The notes under the pieces were generated by a model. The model was not told the DNA's origin. It ran no database searches and saw nothing but the letters and a program-made list of their open reading frames with translations. A stretch of 64,000 bases of DNA. Source: Oceanomicrobium pacificus (GTDB taxonomy: Bacteria > Pseudomonadota > Alphaproteobacteria > Rhodobacterales > Rhodobacteraceae). Within the stretch, counting starts at the first letter, position 1; each line of letters starts with the position of its first letter. The stretch spans positions 1,164,697 through 1,228,696 of the forward strand of contig NZ_WUWG01000001.1 in assembly GCF_009833495.1 (NCBI RefSeq). The letters run 5' to 3'. Shown here piece by piece: positions 37,501 to 46,168 of the stretch. Made by a program: the position numbers and the translations under genes.

Positions 37501-38642
37501 GGCCCGGAAGCGAGGCGGAACTGGCCGATTGCGTGGCCGGGCTGACCGGACCGGTTGCGGTGCGCTGCGGGGCCACGCGGGCGCCCGATGCCGGTGACTT
37601 GCCGGTTCTGTCGGCTGCAGGCCTGTCGGGGATCACGCTCTACGAGCCCGGCGCGCTGACCCTTGTCGCCGGCGCCGGCACGCCGATGGCCGAGATCGAG
37701 GAGACCCTGTCGGCGGAAGGCCAGATGCTGGCCTTCGAGCCAATGGATCACCGCCACCTGACCGGCCGCGACGGCGTGCCGACCATCGGCGGAGCGGTGG
37801 CGGTCAATGCCTCGGGTCCGCGCCGCATTCAGGCCGGTGCGCTGCGCGACAGCCTTCTCGGCGTGCGGTTCGTCGACGGGCAGGGGCGGGTCATCAAGAA
37901 CGGCGGGCGGGTGATGAAGAATGTCACCGGCTACGATCTGGTGAAACTGATGGCGGGCAGCCATGGCACGCTCGGTGTCCTGAGCGAAGTGGCGATCAAG
38001 GTACTCCCCGCACCCGACGCGCGTGCGGTGCTGCTCTTCAACGGTCTGACGGACGCGGAAGCGGTGGAAGCGCTTTGCGCGGCGATGGGGTCGCCCTTCG
38101 ACGTGACGGGAGCCGCGCATCTGCCCGCCGGGGTGGATGGCGATCCGGTGACGATGATCCGGATCGAAGGGTTCGAGGGATCGGTCGCGCTGCGCGCCAA
38201 GGCGCTGGCCGCGCATCTGGTGCGGTTCGGCACGCCGGAGGTCGAACGCGACATGGGCCGGACGGCCGCCGGCTGGGCTTTCGTGCGCGACCTGAAGGGA
38301 TTTACGCAGGCCGATGCGGCCGTCTGGAAAATCTCCGTCCGACCGAGCGACGGGCCGAAGGTGGGTGCGGCCCTGCGCGCGGCGCAGCCCGATGTCGGGA
38401 TTGTCTACGACTGGTCGGGCGGGCTCGTCTGGGCCGAATGGCCCGATACGGGCGACCTGCGGGTGCATCTCGCGGGCATCCCGGGCCATGCCACGCTGGT
38501 CCGGGCGGGCAGGGGGGCCACAGGCGCCGTCCCGCGTTTCGCGCCCGAACCGGCTCCTGTCGCGCGTCTGTCGGAGGGGCTGCGGGCGAAATTCGACCCG
38601 AGGGGGCTGTTCAACCCCGGCCTGATGACCGCACATGTCTGA
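37497..38642 (+). CDS. glcE: Glycolate oxidase FAD-binding subunit GlcE
   Basis: A 381-residue shorter homologue of GlcD. It has a degenerate FAD-binding domain (LTLVAGAGTPMAEIEETLSAEGQMLAFEP and GGAVAVNASGPRRIQAGALRDSLLGVRFVDGQGRVIKNGGRVMKNVTGYDLVKLMAGSHGTLGV) and a C-terminal domain ending FDPRGLFNPG. GlcE is needed for the complex but does not complete catalysis alone. It overlaps glcD (ATGA) and is followed 48 bases later by glcF. Confidence 0.94.
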   Translation: MRPGSEAELADCVAGLTGPVAVRCGATRAPDAGDLPVLSAAGLSGITLYEPGALTLVAGAGTPMAEIEETLSAEGQMLAFEPMDHRHLTGRDGVPTIGGAVAVNASGPRRIQAGALRDSLLGVRFVDGQGRVIKNGGRVMKNVTGYDLVKLMAGSHGTLGVLSEVAIKVLPAPDARAVLLFNGLTDAEAVEALCAAMGSPFDVTGAAHLPAGVDGDPVTMIRIEGFEGSVALRAKALAAHLVRFGTPEVERDMGRTAAGWAFVRDLKGFTQADAAVWKISVRPSDGPKVGAALRAAQPDVGIVYDWSGGLVWAEWPDTGDLRVHLAGIPGHATLVRAGRGATGAVPRFAPEPAPVARLSEGLRAKFDPRGLFNPGLMTAHV

Positions 38643-38690
38643 CCCGATGCCTGCCGCACGTCTCATTGTCTGCCCCGAGGAGCGCCGCCC

Positions 38691-39992
38691 GTGAAAACCG
38701 AATTTACCGCGGACCAGTTGCAGGATCCGGGCATTGCGCGGGCCAACGAGATCCTGCGCGCCTGCGTCCATTGCGGCTTCTGCACCGCGACCTGTCCGAC
38801 CTATCAGGTGCTGGGCGACGAGCTCGATAGCCCGCGCGGCCGGATCTACCTGATCAAGGACATGCTGGAGCAGAACCGGCCCGCCGACGAGAAGACCGTC
38901 CGCCATATCGACCGGTGCCTGTCCTGTCTGGCCTGCATGACGACCTGTCCGTCGGGTGTCCATTACATGCATCTGGTCGATCACGCGCGGGAGCATATCG
39001 AGAAGACCTACAAGCGGCCCTTCGCGGACCGGGCGCTCCGCCGTCTGCTTGCGGCCATCCTGCCCTATCCGGGCCGGTTCCGGCTGGCGCTCGTCGGGGC
39101 GAAACTCGGCCGGCCGTTCCGCCGCCTGATGCCCGACCGCCGCCTGCGCGCCATGCTCGACATGGCGGACGCTCCGATCGCGGGTCCGGCGCGGCATGAC
39201 GATCCGCAGGTCCACGCCTCAACGGGTCCGCGCAGGAAGCGCGTGGCGCTCCTGACAGGATGCGCGCAGAAAGCGCTCGATGCCGAGATCAATGCCGCCA
39301 CGATCCGCCTTCTGACCCGGCATGGTTGCGATGTGGTCATCGCAGAGGGCATGGGCTGCTGCGGGGCGCTGACCCACCATATGGGCCGGACCGAAGACAG
39401 CCATGCCGCGGCCGCGCGCAACATTGCCGCCTGGACGGCGGAAATCACGGGCGAAGGGCTCGATGCGATTGTCATCAACACGTCGGGCTGCGGAACGACG
39501 GTGAAGGATTATGGCCATATGTTCCGCAATGCGCCCGAGGCCGAAGATGCGGCGCGGGTCTCGGCGCTCGCGCGGGATATATCCGAATTGGTGGCCGAAC
39601 TGGACCTTGTGCCCGATCCGGATGTGGCGGAGGAGGTTGCGGCGCTGACTGTCGGCTATCACGCGGCCTGTTCGCTGCAACACGGGCAGCAGGTGAAAAC
39701 CGCGCCGAAAGAGGCCCTGGCCGCCGCCGGATTCAAGGTTGCCGAGCCGCGTGACGCGCATCTGTGCTGCGGATCGGCAGGCACCTACAACCTGATGCAA
39801 CCCGAGATTTCGAGCGAGTTGAAGCGCCGCAAGGTCGCCACGCTGGAAGCCGTCGCTCCGGACGTGATTGCGGCGGGCAATATCGGCTGCATGAAACAGA
39901 TCGGGTCGGGCACGGGCGTGCCGGTCGTCCATACGGTGCAGTTGCTCGATTGGGCAACGGGCGGGCCGAAACCGGCGGCGCTGGTGAAATAA
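38691..39992 (+). CDS. glcF: Glycolate oxidase iron-sulfur subunit GlcF
   Basis: The 433-residue subunit has two 4Fe-4S motifs (CVHCGFCTATCPTY near 25 and CLSCLACMTTCPSGVHY near 75) and two CCG domains: GMGCCGALTHHMG near 220 and HLCCGSAGTYNLMQP near 357. It carries electrons from the flavin subunits to the membrane. It starts with a GTG at 38691 after CGAGGAG. The glcDEF set is complete, so the host can use glycolate, for example from photorespiring algae. Confidence 0.95.
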   Translation: MKTEFTADQLQDPGIARANEILRACVHCGFCTATCPTYQVLGDELDSPRGRIYLIKDMLEQNRPADEKTVRHIDRCLSCLACMTTCPSGVHYMHLVDHAREHIEKTYKRPFADRALRRLLAAILPYPGRFRLALVGAKLGRPFRRLMPDRRLRAMLDMADAPIAGPARHDDPQVHASTGPRRKRVALLTGCAQKALDAEINAATIRLLTRHGCDVVIAEGMGCCGALTHHMGRTEDSHAAAARNIAAWTAEITGEGLDAIVINTSGCGTTVKDYGHMFRNAPEAEDAARVSALARDISELVAELDLVPDPDVAEEVAALTVGYHAACSLQHGQQVKTAPKEALAAAGFKVAEPRDAHLCCGSAGTYNLMQPEISSELKRRKVATLEAVAPDVIAAGNIGCMKQIGSGTGVPVVHTVQLLDWATGGPKPAALVK

Positions 39993-40034
39993 TGCTTGGC
40001 GGCAGCGCCCAGTGCGGGGCTTAATGCTGCCACC

Positions 40035-40871
40035 ATGCTGCGACGATTGCCTTTTCTCATCTGTCTGGCGCTGGGTCTGCCCGTAGCGGGCTTCGCCCAG
40101 TCCGAGGATACATCGCTTGAAAGCCTTGTGACATCCGCGCAGGTGCGCGGGTGGGAAGGCGTGGGCCGGCTCGACCTGTCGGGCGAGGGGTTCTGCACCG
40201 GTGCGCTGATCACCCCGCAGCTTGTGCTGACCGCGGCCCATTGCGTCTATTCAGCCGATACCGGCGCACAGATCCCGGCCAAGAAGATCACCTTCCGTGC
40301 GGGCCTTCAGGGCGGGCGCGCGGTGGCGCATCGCAAAGCGCAGCGGATCGTCGTTGACCCGGACTATGTCTACAGTTCGGAGGATCGCGTCAGCCGCGTA
40401 GCCAACGATATCGCGCTCGTCGAACTGGACCGGCCGATTGATTCGGTGACCGCCCGGCCGTTCGAGCGCTTCCATGCGCCGCGCCCCGGCGACACGGTGT
40501 CGGTCGTATCCTATGCCAAGGGACGGGCGGACAATCCGAGCTTGCAGGAGACCTGCCACATGATCGGGTCGGAGCGCGATGTGCTGATCCTGAGTTGCGA
40601 TGTGAATTTCGGGGCCTCCGGTTCGCCGGTCTTCGTCCTGTCGGACGCCCGGCCCAAGATCGCGTCCGTGGTGTCGTCCATGGCGCAGCTTGACGGGGAA
40701 AGCGTGGCGCTCGGCACCTCGCTCGGGGCGCCGCTGGACCAGTTGATGAACCAGTTGGCGGCGCAGACCAATCCGGGCAACCGGACAATCCGCAACACCG
40801 GCCAGCATGGGTTCGGCTCGCTCAACCGCAGCCGCACCGGCGCGAAATTCGTGACCGTCACCAAGCCCTGA
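40035..40871 (+). CDS. Secreted trypsin-like serine protease
   Basis: A 278-residue protein with a signal peptide (1-20, cleavage near GFAQ). The S1 catalytic triad is present: His in LTAAHCVYS near 59, Asp in ANDIALVELDRPI near 120, and Ser in CDVNFGASGSPVF near 190. Cysteine pairs flank the His and Ser sites as in trypsin folds. Probably periplasmic or secreted; the substrate is unknown. The C-terminal tail (NRSRTGAKFVTVTKP) is basic. A short hairpin overlaps the stop codon (40866-40888) but lacks a T-tract. Confidence 0.92.
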   Translation: MLRRLPFLICLALGLPVAGFAQSEDTSLESLVTSAQVRGWEGVGRLDLSGEGFCTGALITPQLVLTAAHCVYSADTGAQIPAKKITFRAGLQGGRAVAHRKAQRIVVDPDYVYSSEDRVSRVANDIALVELDRPIDSVTARPFERFHAPRPGDTVSVVSYAKGRADNPSLQETCHMIGSERDVLILSCDVNFGASGSPVFVLSDARPKIASVVSSMAQLDGESVALGTSLGAPLDQLMNQLAAQTNPGNRTIRNTGQHGFGSLNRSRTGAKFVTVTKP

Positions 40872-40889
40872 CGGTGCGCACCGCAGGGT

Positions 40890-40918
40890 CTTGAAACCCG
40901 TTTCAACCTTCCCAAATA
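40890..40918 (+). promoter_or_regulatory. Heat-shock (sigma-32-like) promoter candidate for hsp20, with overlapping dyad
   Basis: CTTGAAA at 40890-40896 matches the sigma-32 -35 element exactly. CCCAAATA at 40911-40918, 14 bases on, is a partial match to the -10. The -35 also overlaps a perfect 16-base dyad, TTGAAAC-CC-GTTTCAA (40891-40906), which could be a repressor site. The start codon of hsp20 is about 100 bases further. Confidence 0.5.
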
Positions 40919-41016
40919 ATCTGGTGCCGGGGGCCACTGACGGACCCGGCAAACACAGAGCGACCCGTCCGGAACGGAGGGTCGGAACCCCGTATCGCTT
41001 CTTTAGGAGGATGCAC

Positions 41017-41469
41017 ATGCGTACCTACGATTTCACCCCGCTCTACCGGTCCACCGTGGGCTTTGACCGTCTGGCCAACATGCTCGATTCGGTCCTGACC
41101 ACCGACAATGCCCAGACCGGCTATCCGCCCTACAATATCGAGAAAACCGGCGACGATGCCTATCGCATCACGATCGCCGTGGCCGGCTTTACCGAGTCGG
41201 AACTCAGCATCGAGGCCCGCGACGGCCAGCTCGTGATTTCGGGCAAGAAAGATGCCGAGGAAGGCGACCGCACCTATCTGCACCGCGGCATCGCGACCCG
41301 CGCTTTCGAGAAGCGCTTCCAGCTGGCCGACCATGTGCGCGCCGAGGGCGCCGAGGTCGAGAATGGCCTTCTGCATGTCGATCTCGTCCGCGAAGTGCCC
41401 GAAGCACTGAAACCGCGCCGCATCTCCATCGGCAAGACCAGCGCGATCGAGAACAAGGCCGACGCCTGA
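41017..41469 (+). CDS. Small heat-shock protein, Hsp20/IbpA type
   Basis: A 150-residue chaperone. The N-terminal DFTPLYRSTVGFDRLANMLD is typical of IbpA-like proteins. The alpha-crystallin domain spans about 36-125: YPPYNIEKTGDDAYRITIAVAGFTESELSIEARDGQLVISGKK, ending with GLLHVDLVREVPEALKPRRI. It holds unfolded proteins for ClpB/DnaK; clpB is at 60997. The ATG at 41017 is six bases after a perfect AGGAGG; the ATG at 41011 would touch the binding site. A strong terminator follows. Confidence 0.95.
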   Translation: MRTYDFTPLYRSTVGFDRLANMLDSVLTTDNAQTGYPPYNIEKTGDDAYRITIAVAGFTESELSIEARDGQLVISGKKDAEEGDRTYLHRGIATRAFEKRFQLADHVRAEGAEVENGLLHVDLVREVPEALKPRRISIGKTSAIENKADA

Positions 41470-41507
41470 TCGCCAAGGCGCAACACGCGCAATGGCACCT
41501 GATGTTG

Positions 41508-41534
41508 GGGCCTGCCAGCCGGCAGGCCCTTTTT
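41508..41534 (+). terminator. Intrinsic terminator after hsp20
   Basis: A perfect 9-bp stem GGGCCTGCC/GGCAGGCCC (41508-41516 with 41521-41529) with a four-base loop is followed by TTTTT. Confidence 0.9.
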
Positions 41535-41661
41535 GATTCTCTTTGCGTCAGATCAAGGACCGCGACCGGGCCCGTCCCTAGAAAGGGCGTCGGGCGGCAC
41601 CGGCGAAATCCAGTTTACCCCTTTCCTGTCCGGGGCCGCCCGCCAAAAGGGGAGATGACGG

Positions 41662-42105
41662 ATGATGGCGGAGACGAAGACCCGATTTCCTGACGCAACC
41701 GCGGAGACCGTGGCGCGCGTCAAACGCAGTTTCGACCTGCTGTCGTCACGCTACCAGCCGACATCGCTCGCCTTCTACAACCGGCTCTTCGAGATCGACC
41801 CGAGCCTGCGCCAGATGTTCCGCGACGATATTCTGGGGCAGGGGATGAGCTTCATGCGCACGCTGCGCATCCTGATCGACAATCTGGAAAATCCCGGTGC
41901 CATTTCCGAGCGCTATACCGACCTTGGGCAGGGCCATGCGCTGATCGGGGTGGAGGCCGAGCATTTCGTGTCGATGGAAGAGGCGCTGATCGAGACCCTG
42001 CGCGAGGAACTGGGGCCGGCCTTCGACGATGATACGGAAACCGCGTGGCGCATCGCCTTCACCCGCGTTGCCGCCGAGATGATGGTGCGCGGCGGCATCG
42101 CCTGA
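41662..42105 (+). CDS. Single-domain globin
   Basis: A 147-residue protein with the globin fold: VARVKRSFDLLSSRYQPTSLAFYNRLFEIDPSLRQMFRDD (helices A-C) and YTDLGQGHALIGVEAEHF near 92, with the proximal His in DLGQGHALIGV. A C-terminal helix follows (ETAWRIAFTRVAAEMM). This matches the flavohemoglobin-type single-domain globins and related neuroglobin-like proteins. It should bind heme and oxygen or NO. The ATG at 41662 has AAGGGGAG upstream. It ends three bases before the converging threonine dehydratase stop. Confidence 0.87.
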   Translation: MMAETKTRFPDATAETVARVKRSFDLLSSRYQPTSLAFYNRLFEIDPSLRQMFRDDILGQGMSFMRTLRILIDNLENPGAISERYTDLGQGHALIGVEAEHFVSMEEALIETLREELGPAFDDDTETAWRIAFTRVAAEMMVRGGIA

Positions 42106-42108
42106 CGC

Positions 42109-43044
42109 TCAAACCAGTGCGGCCAGCCGGTCGAGATCGACATTGGCGCCGCAGACCATCACACCCACCCGTTCATCCGGCTCCGGCCGGTAGGCGCCGC
42201 TCGTCAGGGCGGCCAATGCCGTTGCACCGCCCGGCTCCACGGCGAGATTGAGGTGATGCCAGAGGGTTTTTTGCGCTTCCGTGATGGCCGCATCCGGCAC
42301 GGTGAAACTGTCTGTAATAGCGGTTGCCCCGATGGCATGGGCCAATGACCCGATCCGCCGTGCGCCGAGCGAATCTGCGGCCACGCCGCTCACGGATATA
42401 TCGACAGGCGCACCCGCCGCGCGGGCGGCGTGATAGGTGGGGGCGTTTTCCGGCTCCACCGCAATCACCCGCACCTGCCCGCCATACCAGGCGGCGATTC
42501 CACCGATGAACCCGCCGCCACCCACAGCGACGAGGAGCGTGTCGACCTCGGCCTGCGCGTCCAGCTCCAGCGCGGTCGTGCCCTGACCGGCCACGGTGTC
42601 CGGCGCGTCATAGGCATGGACCGAGAGGGCGCCCGTCTCGGCCTGCCATGCTTCGGCCGCGGCCAGCGCATCGGCATAGGCGCGTCCGGTCACGATCACC
42701 TCCGCCCCGAGCCGCCGGATGAGGTTCACCTTCGCCGGTGCGGAAATCTCGGGCACGAAAATGCGGACCGGATGACCAAGCTGCGCGGCCGCATAGGCCA
42801 CCGCAGCCCCGTGATTGCCACCCGATGCCGCGACGACACCGGCCTTTGGCACATTCTGCGACAGCAGCGAATTGAACGCCCCGCGGGCTTTGAACGACCC
42901 GGCATGCTGCAGCGATTCGAGCTTCAGTGTGACGGGCTGCGGCACGCCGTTTGCGAACCCTTCGAGCACCGGCGTCCGGCGGATATGGGACCGGATGCGG
43001 GCATGGGCGGCGCGGATATCGTCCGGCGTGATCGGCAGGGTCAT
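42109..43044 (-). CDS. Threonine/serine dehydratase-like PLP enzyme
   Basis: A 311-residue fold-type II PLP enzyme. The PLP-binding Lys is in HAGSFKARGAFN near 50, the conserved ASGGNHGAAVAYAAAQLG near 75 and the glycine loop VGGGGFIGGIAAW near 170. It lacks the ACT domain found in biosynthetic IlvA. This suggests a catabolic threonine/serine dehydratase or a serine racemase-type enzyme, which cannot be separated by eye. The ATG at 43044 has GAAGGA upstream. It is divergent from the acyl-CoA ligase, with 305 bases between starts. Confidence 0.88.
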   Translation of the reverse strand: MTLPITPDDIRAAHARIRSHIRRTPVLEGFANGVPQPVTLKLESLQHAGSFKARGAFNSLLSQNVPKAGVVAASGGNHGAAVAYAAAQLGHPVRIFVPEISAPAKVNLIRRLGAEVIVTGRAYADALAAAEAWQAETGALSVHAYDAPDTVAGQGTTALELDAQAEVDTLLVAVGGGGFIGGIAAWYGGQVRVIAVEPENAPTYHAARAAGAPVDISVSGVAADSLGARRIGSLAHAIGATAITDSFTVPDAAITEAQKTLWHHLNLAVEPGGATALAALTSGAYRPEPDERVGVMVCGANVDLDRLAALV

Positions 43045-43204
43045 GGCGGGTCCTTCTCGCAGGCAGCACAACGGAATGGCGCCTCGCCCTTCTGGCATGT
43101 TTGCGCGGAGGCGGGAAGCGCTTGCCGCATCGGGAAAATTCCACGCGAGCGCCGGCAATGGCGGGCACGGACTGCAAAAATGCAAAACCGACTTGCGATG
43201 GAAA

Positions 43205-43218
43205 TGAACGCTGGTTCA
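43205..43218. promoter_or_regulatory. Candidate TetR-type operator upstream of the acyl-CoA ligase operon
   Basis: TGAAC at 43205-43209 and GTTCA at 43214-43218 form an inverted repeat with a 4-base centre. It resembles TetR-family sites controlling fatty-acid genes. It is the only distinct dyad I found in the 305-base gap 43045-43349, which also has an AT-rich block at 43219-43232 likely belonging to a promoter. Confidence 0.4.
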
Positions 43219-43349
43219 ATTTTTTTGGTTGTTCTGGCGCAGGGCTTCGGTAATCATCTTTCGCAAGCGGCAAAAGCCGCAGGATCGCCGGCAACGTCCG
43301 GCGGACCATGAGACCGGGACAAACCGGTCTGCTAGGGAGGATTGCTGAC

Positions 43350-45344
43350 GTGACGACGGGTGCTGGCCTTGTCGAAGGCCTGGAGACGTTTCCCAAAATT
43401 CTGGCCCGCAATGCCGAGAGATTCGGGTCCCGCCCGGCCTATCGCGAAAAGGCGTTCGGGATCTGGCAGAGCTGGACCTGGGCCGATGCCGCGCGGGAAG
43501 TGAACGCGCTGGCGCTCGGGCTTCTCGACATGGGGCTGGCCAAGGGCGATCACGTCGCGATCGTGGGCAACAACCGGCCGCAACTCTATATGGCGATGGT
43601 CGCGGTTCAGAGCTGTGGCGCGGTGCCGGTACCGGTCTATCAGGATGCGGTGGCCGAAGAGATGGCCTATGTGCTCGACCATTGCGGCGCCCGCTTCGCG
43701 GTGGTCGAGGATCAGGAGCAGGTCGACAAACTGCTGGAGATCACGGCCAAATTGCCGGGGCTGGAGGAGATCATCTATCTCGATCCGCGGGGCCTGCGGA
43801 AATACGACCATTCCAAGCTGCACCCGATGGCCGAGGTGGAGGCGCGCGGCCGCGAACGGGCCGACGACATGCAGGCCGACCATGCGCGCACGCTGCAAAG
43901 CCGGCTCGACGACCGGACCGCTGCGGGCACGGCGACGGACACATGCGTGATGCTCTACACGTCCGGCACGACCGGACGTCCCAAGGGCGTTGTTCTGTCG
44001 AACCTCAACATCATCTCCACGGCGCAGGCCTCCTCCGAATTCGATCACCTGAAAGCCTCGGATTCGGTGCTGGCCTACCTGCCGATGGCCTGGGTCGGGG
44101 ATTTCATCTTCTCGATGGGCCAGTCCTACTGGACGGGCTTCTGCGTCTGCTGCCCCGAAAGCCCCGAGACGATGCAGACCGACCTGCGCGAGATCGGGCC
44201 GAGCTATTTCTTCGCGCCGCCGCGCTTCTTCGAAGGGCTGCTCACATCGGTGATGATCCGGATGGAGGATGCGTCGAAGTTGAAGCAGAAGCTCTTCCAC
44301 CATTACATGAAGATCGCGCGCGACGTCGGCCCGCGCATCCTCGACGGGGAATCGGTCGGGCTGATCGACCGGTTGCGCTATGCGCTTGGCGGACTTCTGG
44401 TCTACGGCCCGCTGAAGAACACGCTGGGCCTGAGCCGGGTGCGCGTCGGCTACACGGCCGGGGAGGCGATCGGGCCGGAGATTTTCGACTTCTACCGGGC
44501 GCTCGGGATCAATCTCAAACAGCTCTACGGCCAGACCGAGGCGAGCGTTTTCATCACCCAGCAGCCCGACGGGCAGGTGCGGGCCGACACGGTCGGCGTG
44601 CCGAGCCCGGGGGTTGAGCTGCGCATCGATGATACTGGCGAGGTCTTCTACCGATCGCCGGGCGTCTTCGTGGAATATTACAAGAATCCCGACAGCACGG
44701 CGGATACCAAGGATGCCGAGGGCTGGGTCGCCACCGGCGATGCGGGCTTCATCGAGGAAGCGACCGGGCATCTGCGGATCATCGACCGGGCCAAGGATGT
44801 GGGCAAGATGGCCTCCGGCGCGCTCTTTGCGCCCAAATATGTCGAGAACAAGCTGAAATTCTATCCCAACATCCTGGAAGCTGTCGTGTTCGGTGACGGG
44901 CGCGACAGTTGCACGGCCTTTATCAATATCGACCTGACGGCGGTCGGCAACTGGGCCGAGCGCAACAATATCGCCTATGCCTCCTATCAGGAACTGGCAG
45001 GCCACCCGCAGGTCTATGCGATGATCCAGGATCATGTGGAGGAGGTGAACCGCTCGGTGGCCGAGGACGAGATGCTGTCGGGCTGCCAGATCAGCCGGTT
45101 CCTGATCCTGCACAAGGAACTGGATGCCGACGATGGCGAACTGACCCGGACCCGCAAGGTCCGCCGCCGGATCATCGAGGAGAAGTTCGCCGACCTGCTG
45201 ACCGCGCTCTATGACGGGTCGCAGGAGATCTTCACCACCACCGAAGTGACCTACGAGGACGGGCGCAAGGGTGCGATCTCGGCCACGTTGGAGATCCGCG
45301 ACGCAGCCACCGTGCCCGCAACCCCGCGCGAGGTGGCGGCATGA
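43350..45344 (+). CDS. AMP-dependent acyl-CoA synthetase (long-chain/aryl type)
   Basis: A 664-residue ANL enzyme activates a carboxylic acid with ATP and couples it to CoA. The AMP-binding P-loop MLYTSGTTGRPKGVVLSN near 205 is intact, as are GYTAGEAIGPEIFDFYRALGINLKQLYGQTEA near 375 and GWVATGDAGFIEEATGHLRIIDRAKD near 465. It belongs to the long-chain FadD-like branch fused with an N-terminal WTWADAAREVNALALGL region. The GTG at 43350 with GGGAGG nine bases upstream is the likely start (MTTGAGLVEGLETFPKIL). It heads the operon with a LIV-type importer, implying that it activates the imported acid. Confidence 0.93.
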   Translation: MTTGAGLVEGLETFPKILARNAERFGSRPAYREKAFGIWQSWTWADAAREVNALALGLLDMGLAKGDHVAIVGNNRPQLYMAMVAVQSCGAVPVPVYQDAVAEEMAYVLDHCGARFAVVEDQEQVDKLLEITAKLPGLEEIIYLDPRGLRKYDHSKLHPMAEVEARGRERADDMQADHARTLQSRLDDRTAAGTATDTCVMLYTSGTTGRPKGVVLSNLNIISTAQASSEFDHLKASDSVLAYLPMAWVGDFIFSMGQSYWTGFCVCCPESPETMQTDLREIGPSYFFAPPRFFEGLLTSVMIRMEDASKLKQKLFHHYMKIARDVGPRILDGESVGLIDRLRYALGGLLVYGPLKNTLGLSRVRVGYTAGEAIGPEIFDFYRALGINLKQLYGQTEASVFITQQPDGQVRADTVGVPSPGVELRIDDTGEVFYRSPGVFVEYYKNPDSTADTKDAEGWVATGDAGFIEEATGHLRIIDRAKDVGKMASGALFAPKYVENKLKFYPNILEAVVFGDGRDSCTAFINIDLTAVGNWAERNNIAYASYQELAGHPQVYAMIQDHVEEVNRSVAEDEMLSGCQISRFLILHKELDADDGELTRTRKVRRRIIEEKFADLLTALYDGSQEIFTTTEVTYEDGRKGAISATLEIRDAATVPATPREVAA

Positions 45345-46156
45345 GCGCGGCGGAAAGCTATGTAACCGCCGACGGTCGCACCATCGGCGCGACCGTCATG
45401 GAAATGCGCAACATCACGCTGCGCTTCGGCGGCGTGGTCGCGATCAAGGATATCAGCTTCGACATCCGCGAGGGCGAGATCCGTGCGATCATCGGCCCGA
45501 ACGGCGCGGGCAAAAGCTCGATGCTCAATGTCATCAACGGGTTCTACCATCCGCAGGAAGGCGAGATCTGGTTCAAGGGCGAGAAGCGCGCCCCGATGCG
45601 CCCGCACGAGATCGCCCATCAGGGCATCGCGCGGACCTTCCAGAACATTGCGCTCTTCAAGGGCATGTCGACGCTCGACAATATCATGACCGGGCGGTTC
45701 ACCCACATGAAGTCGAATCTCCTGATGCAGGCCTTCTGGAAAGGCCCGGCGGAGCGCGAGGAAGTGGAAAACCGCGAGATCGCGGAGAAGATCATCGACT
45801 TTCTGGAAATCCAGCATATCCGCAAGACGCCGGTGGGCCGTCTGCCCTACGGGCTGCAGAAGCGGGTGGAACTGGGCCGGGCGCTCGCGGCCGAGCCGCG
45901 CCTTCTGCTTCTCGACGAGCCGATGGCCGGCATGAATGTCGAGGAGAAGGAGGATATGAGCCGCTTCATTCTCGATGTGAATGACGAGTTCGGCACGACC
46001 ATCGCGCTCATCGAGCATGACATGGGCGTGGTGATGGACATTTCCGACCGTGTGGTCGTGATGGATTACGGCCGCAAGATCGGGGACGGCACGCCCGACG
46101 AAGTGCGCAACAATCAGGACGTGATCGACGCCTATCTCGGCGTTCCGCACGATTGA
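45341..46156 (+). CDS. LIV-type ABC transporter ATP-binding protein (LivG-like)
   Basis: A 271-residue ATPase with Walker A GPNGAGKSSM near 52, an inserted loop typical of LivG (KRAPMRPHEIAHQGIARTFQNIALFKGMSTLDNIM), the signature-region sequence LPYGLQKRVELGRALAAEP near 168 and Walker B LLLLDEPMAGMN. The signature LPYGLQKRV departs from the canonical LSGGQ, as often in LivG. It overlaps the ligase stop by four bases, so it is translated from the same message. It powers import together with LivF at 49881. Confidence 0.93.
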   Translation: MSAAESYVTADGRTIGATVMEMRNITLRFGGVVAIKDISFDIREGEIRAIIGPNGAGKSSMLNVINGFYHPQEGEIWFKGEKRAPMRPHEIAHQGIARTFQNIALFKGMSTLDNIMTGRFTHMKSNLLMQAFWKGPAEREEVENREIAEKIIDFLEIQHIRKTPVGRLPYGLQKRVELGRALAAEPRLLLLDEPMAGMNVEEKEDMSRFILDVNDEFGTTIALIEHDMGVVMDISDRVVVMDYGRKIGDGTPDEVRNNQDVIDAYLGVPHD

Positions 46157-46168
46157 GGAGAGAGACAG

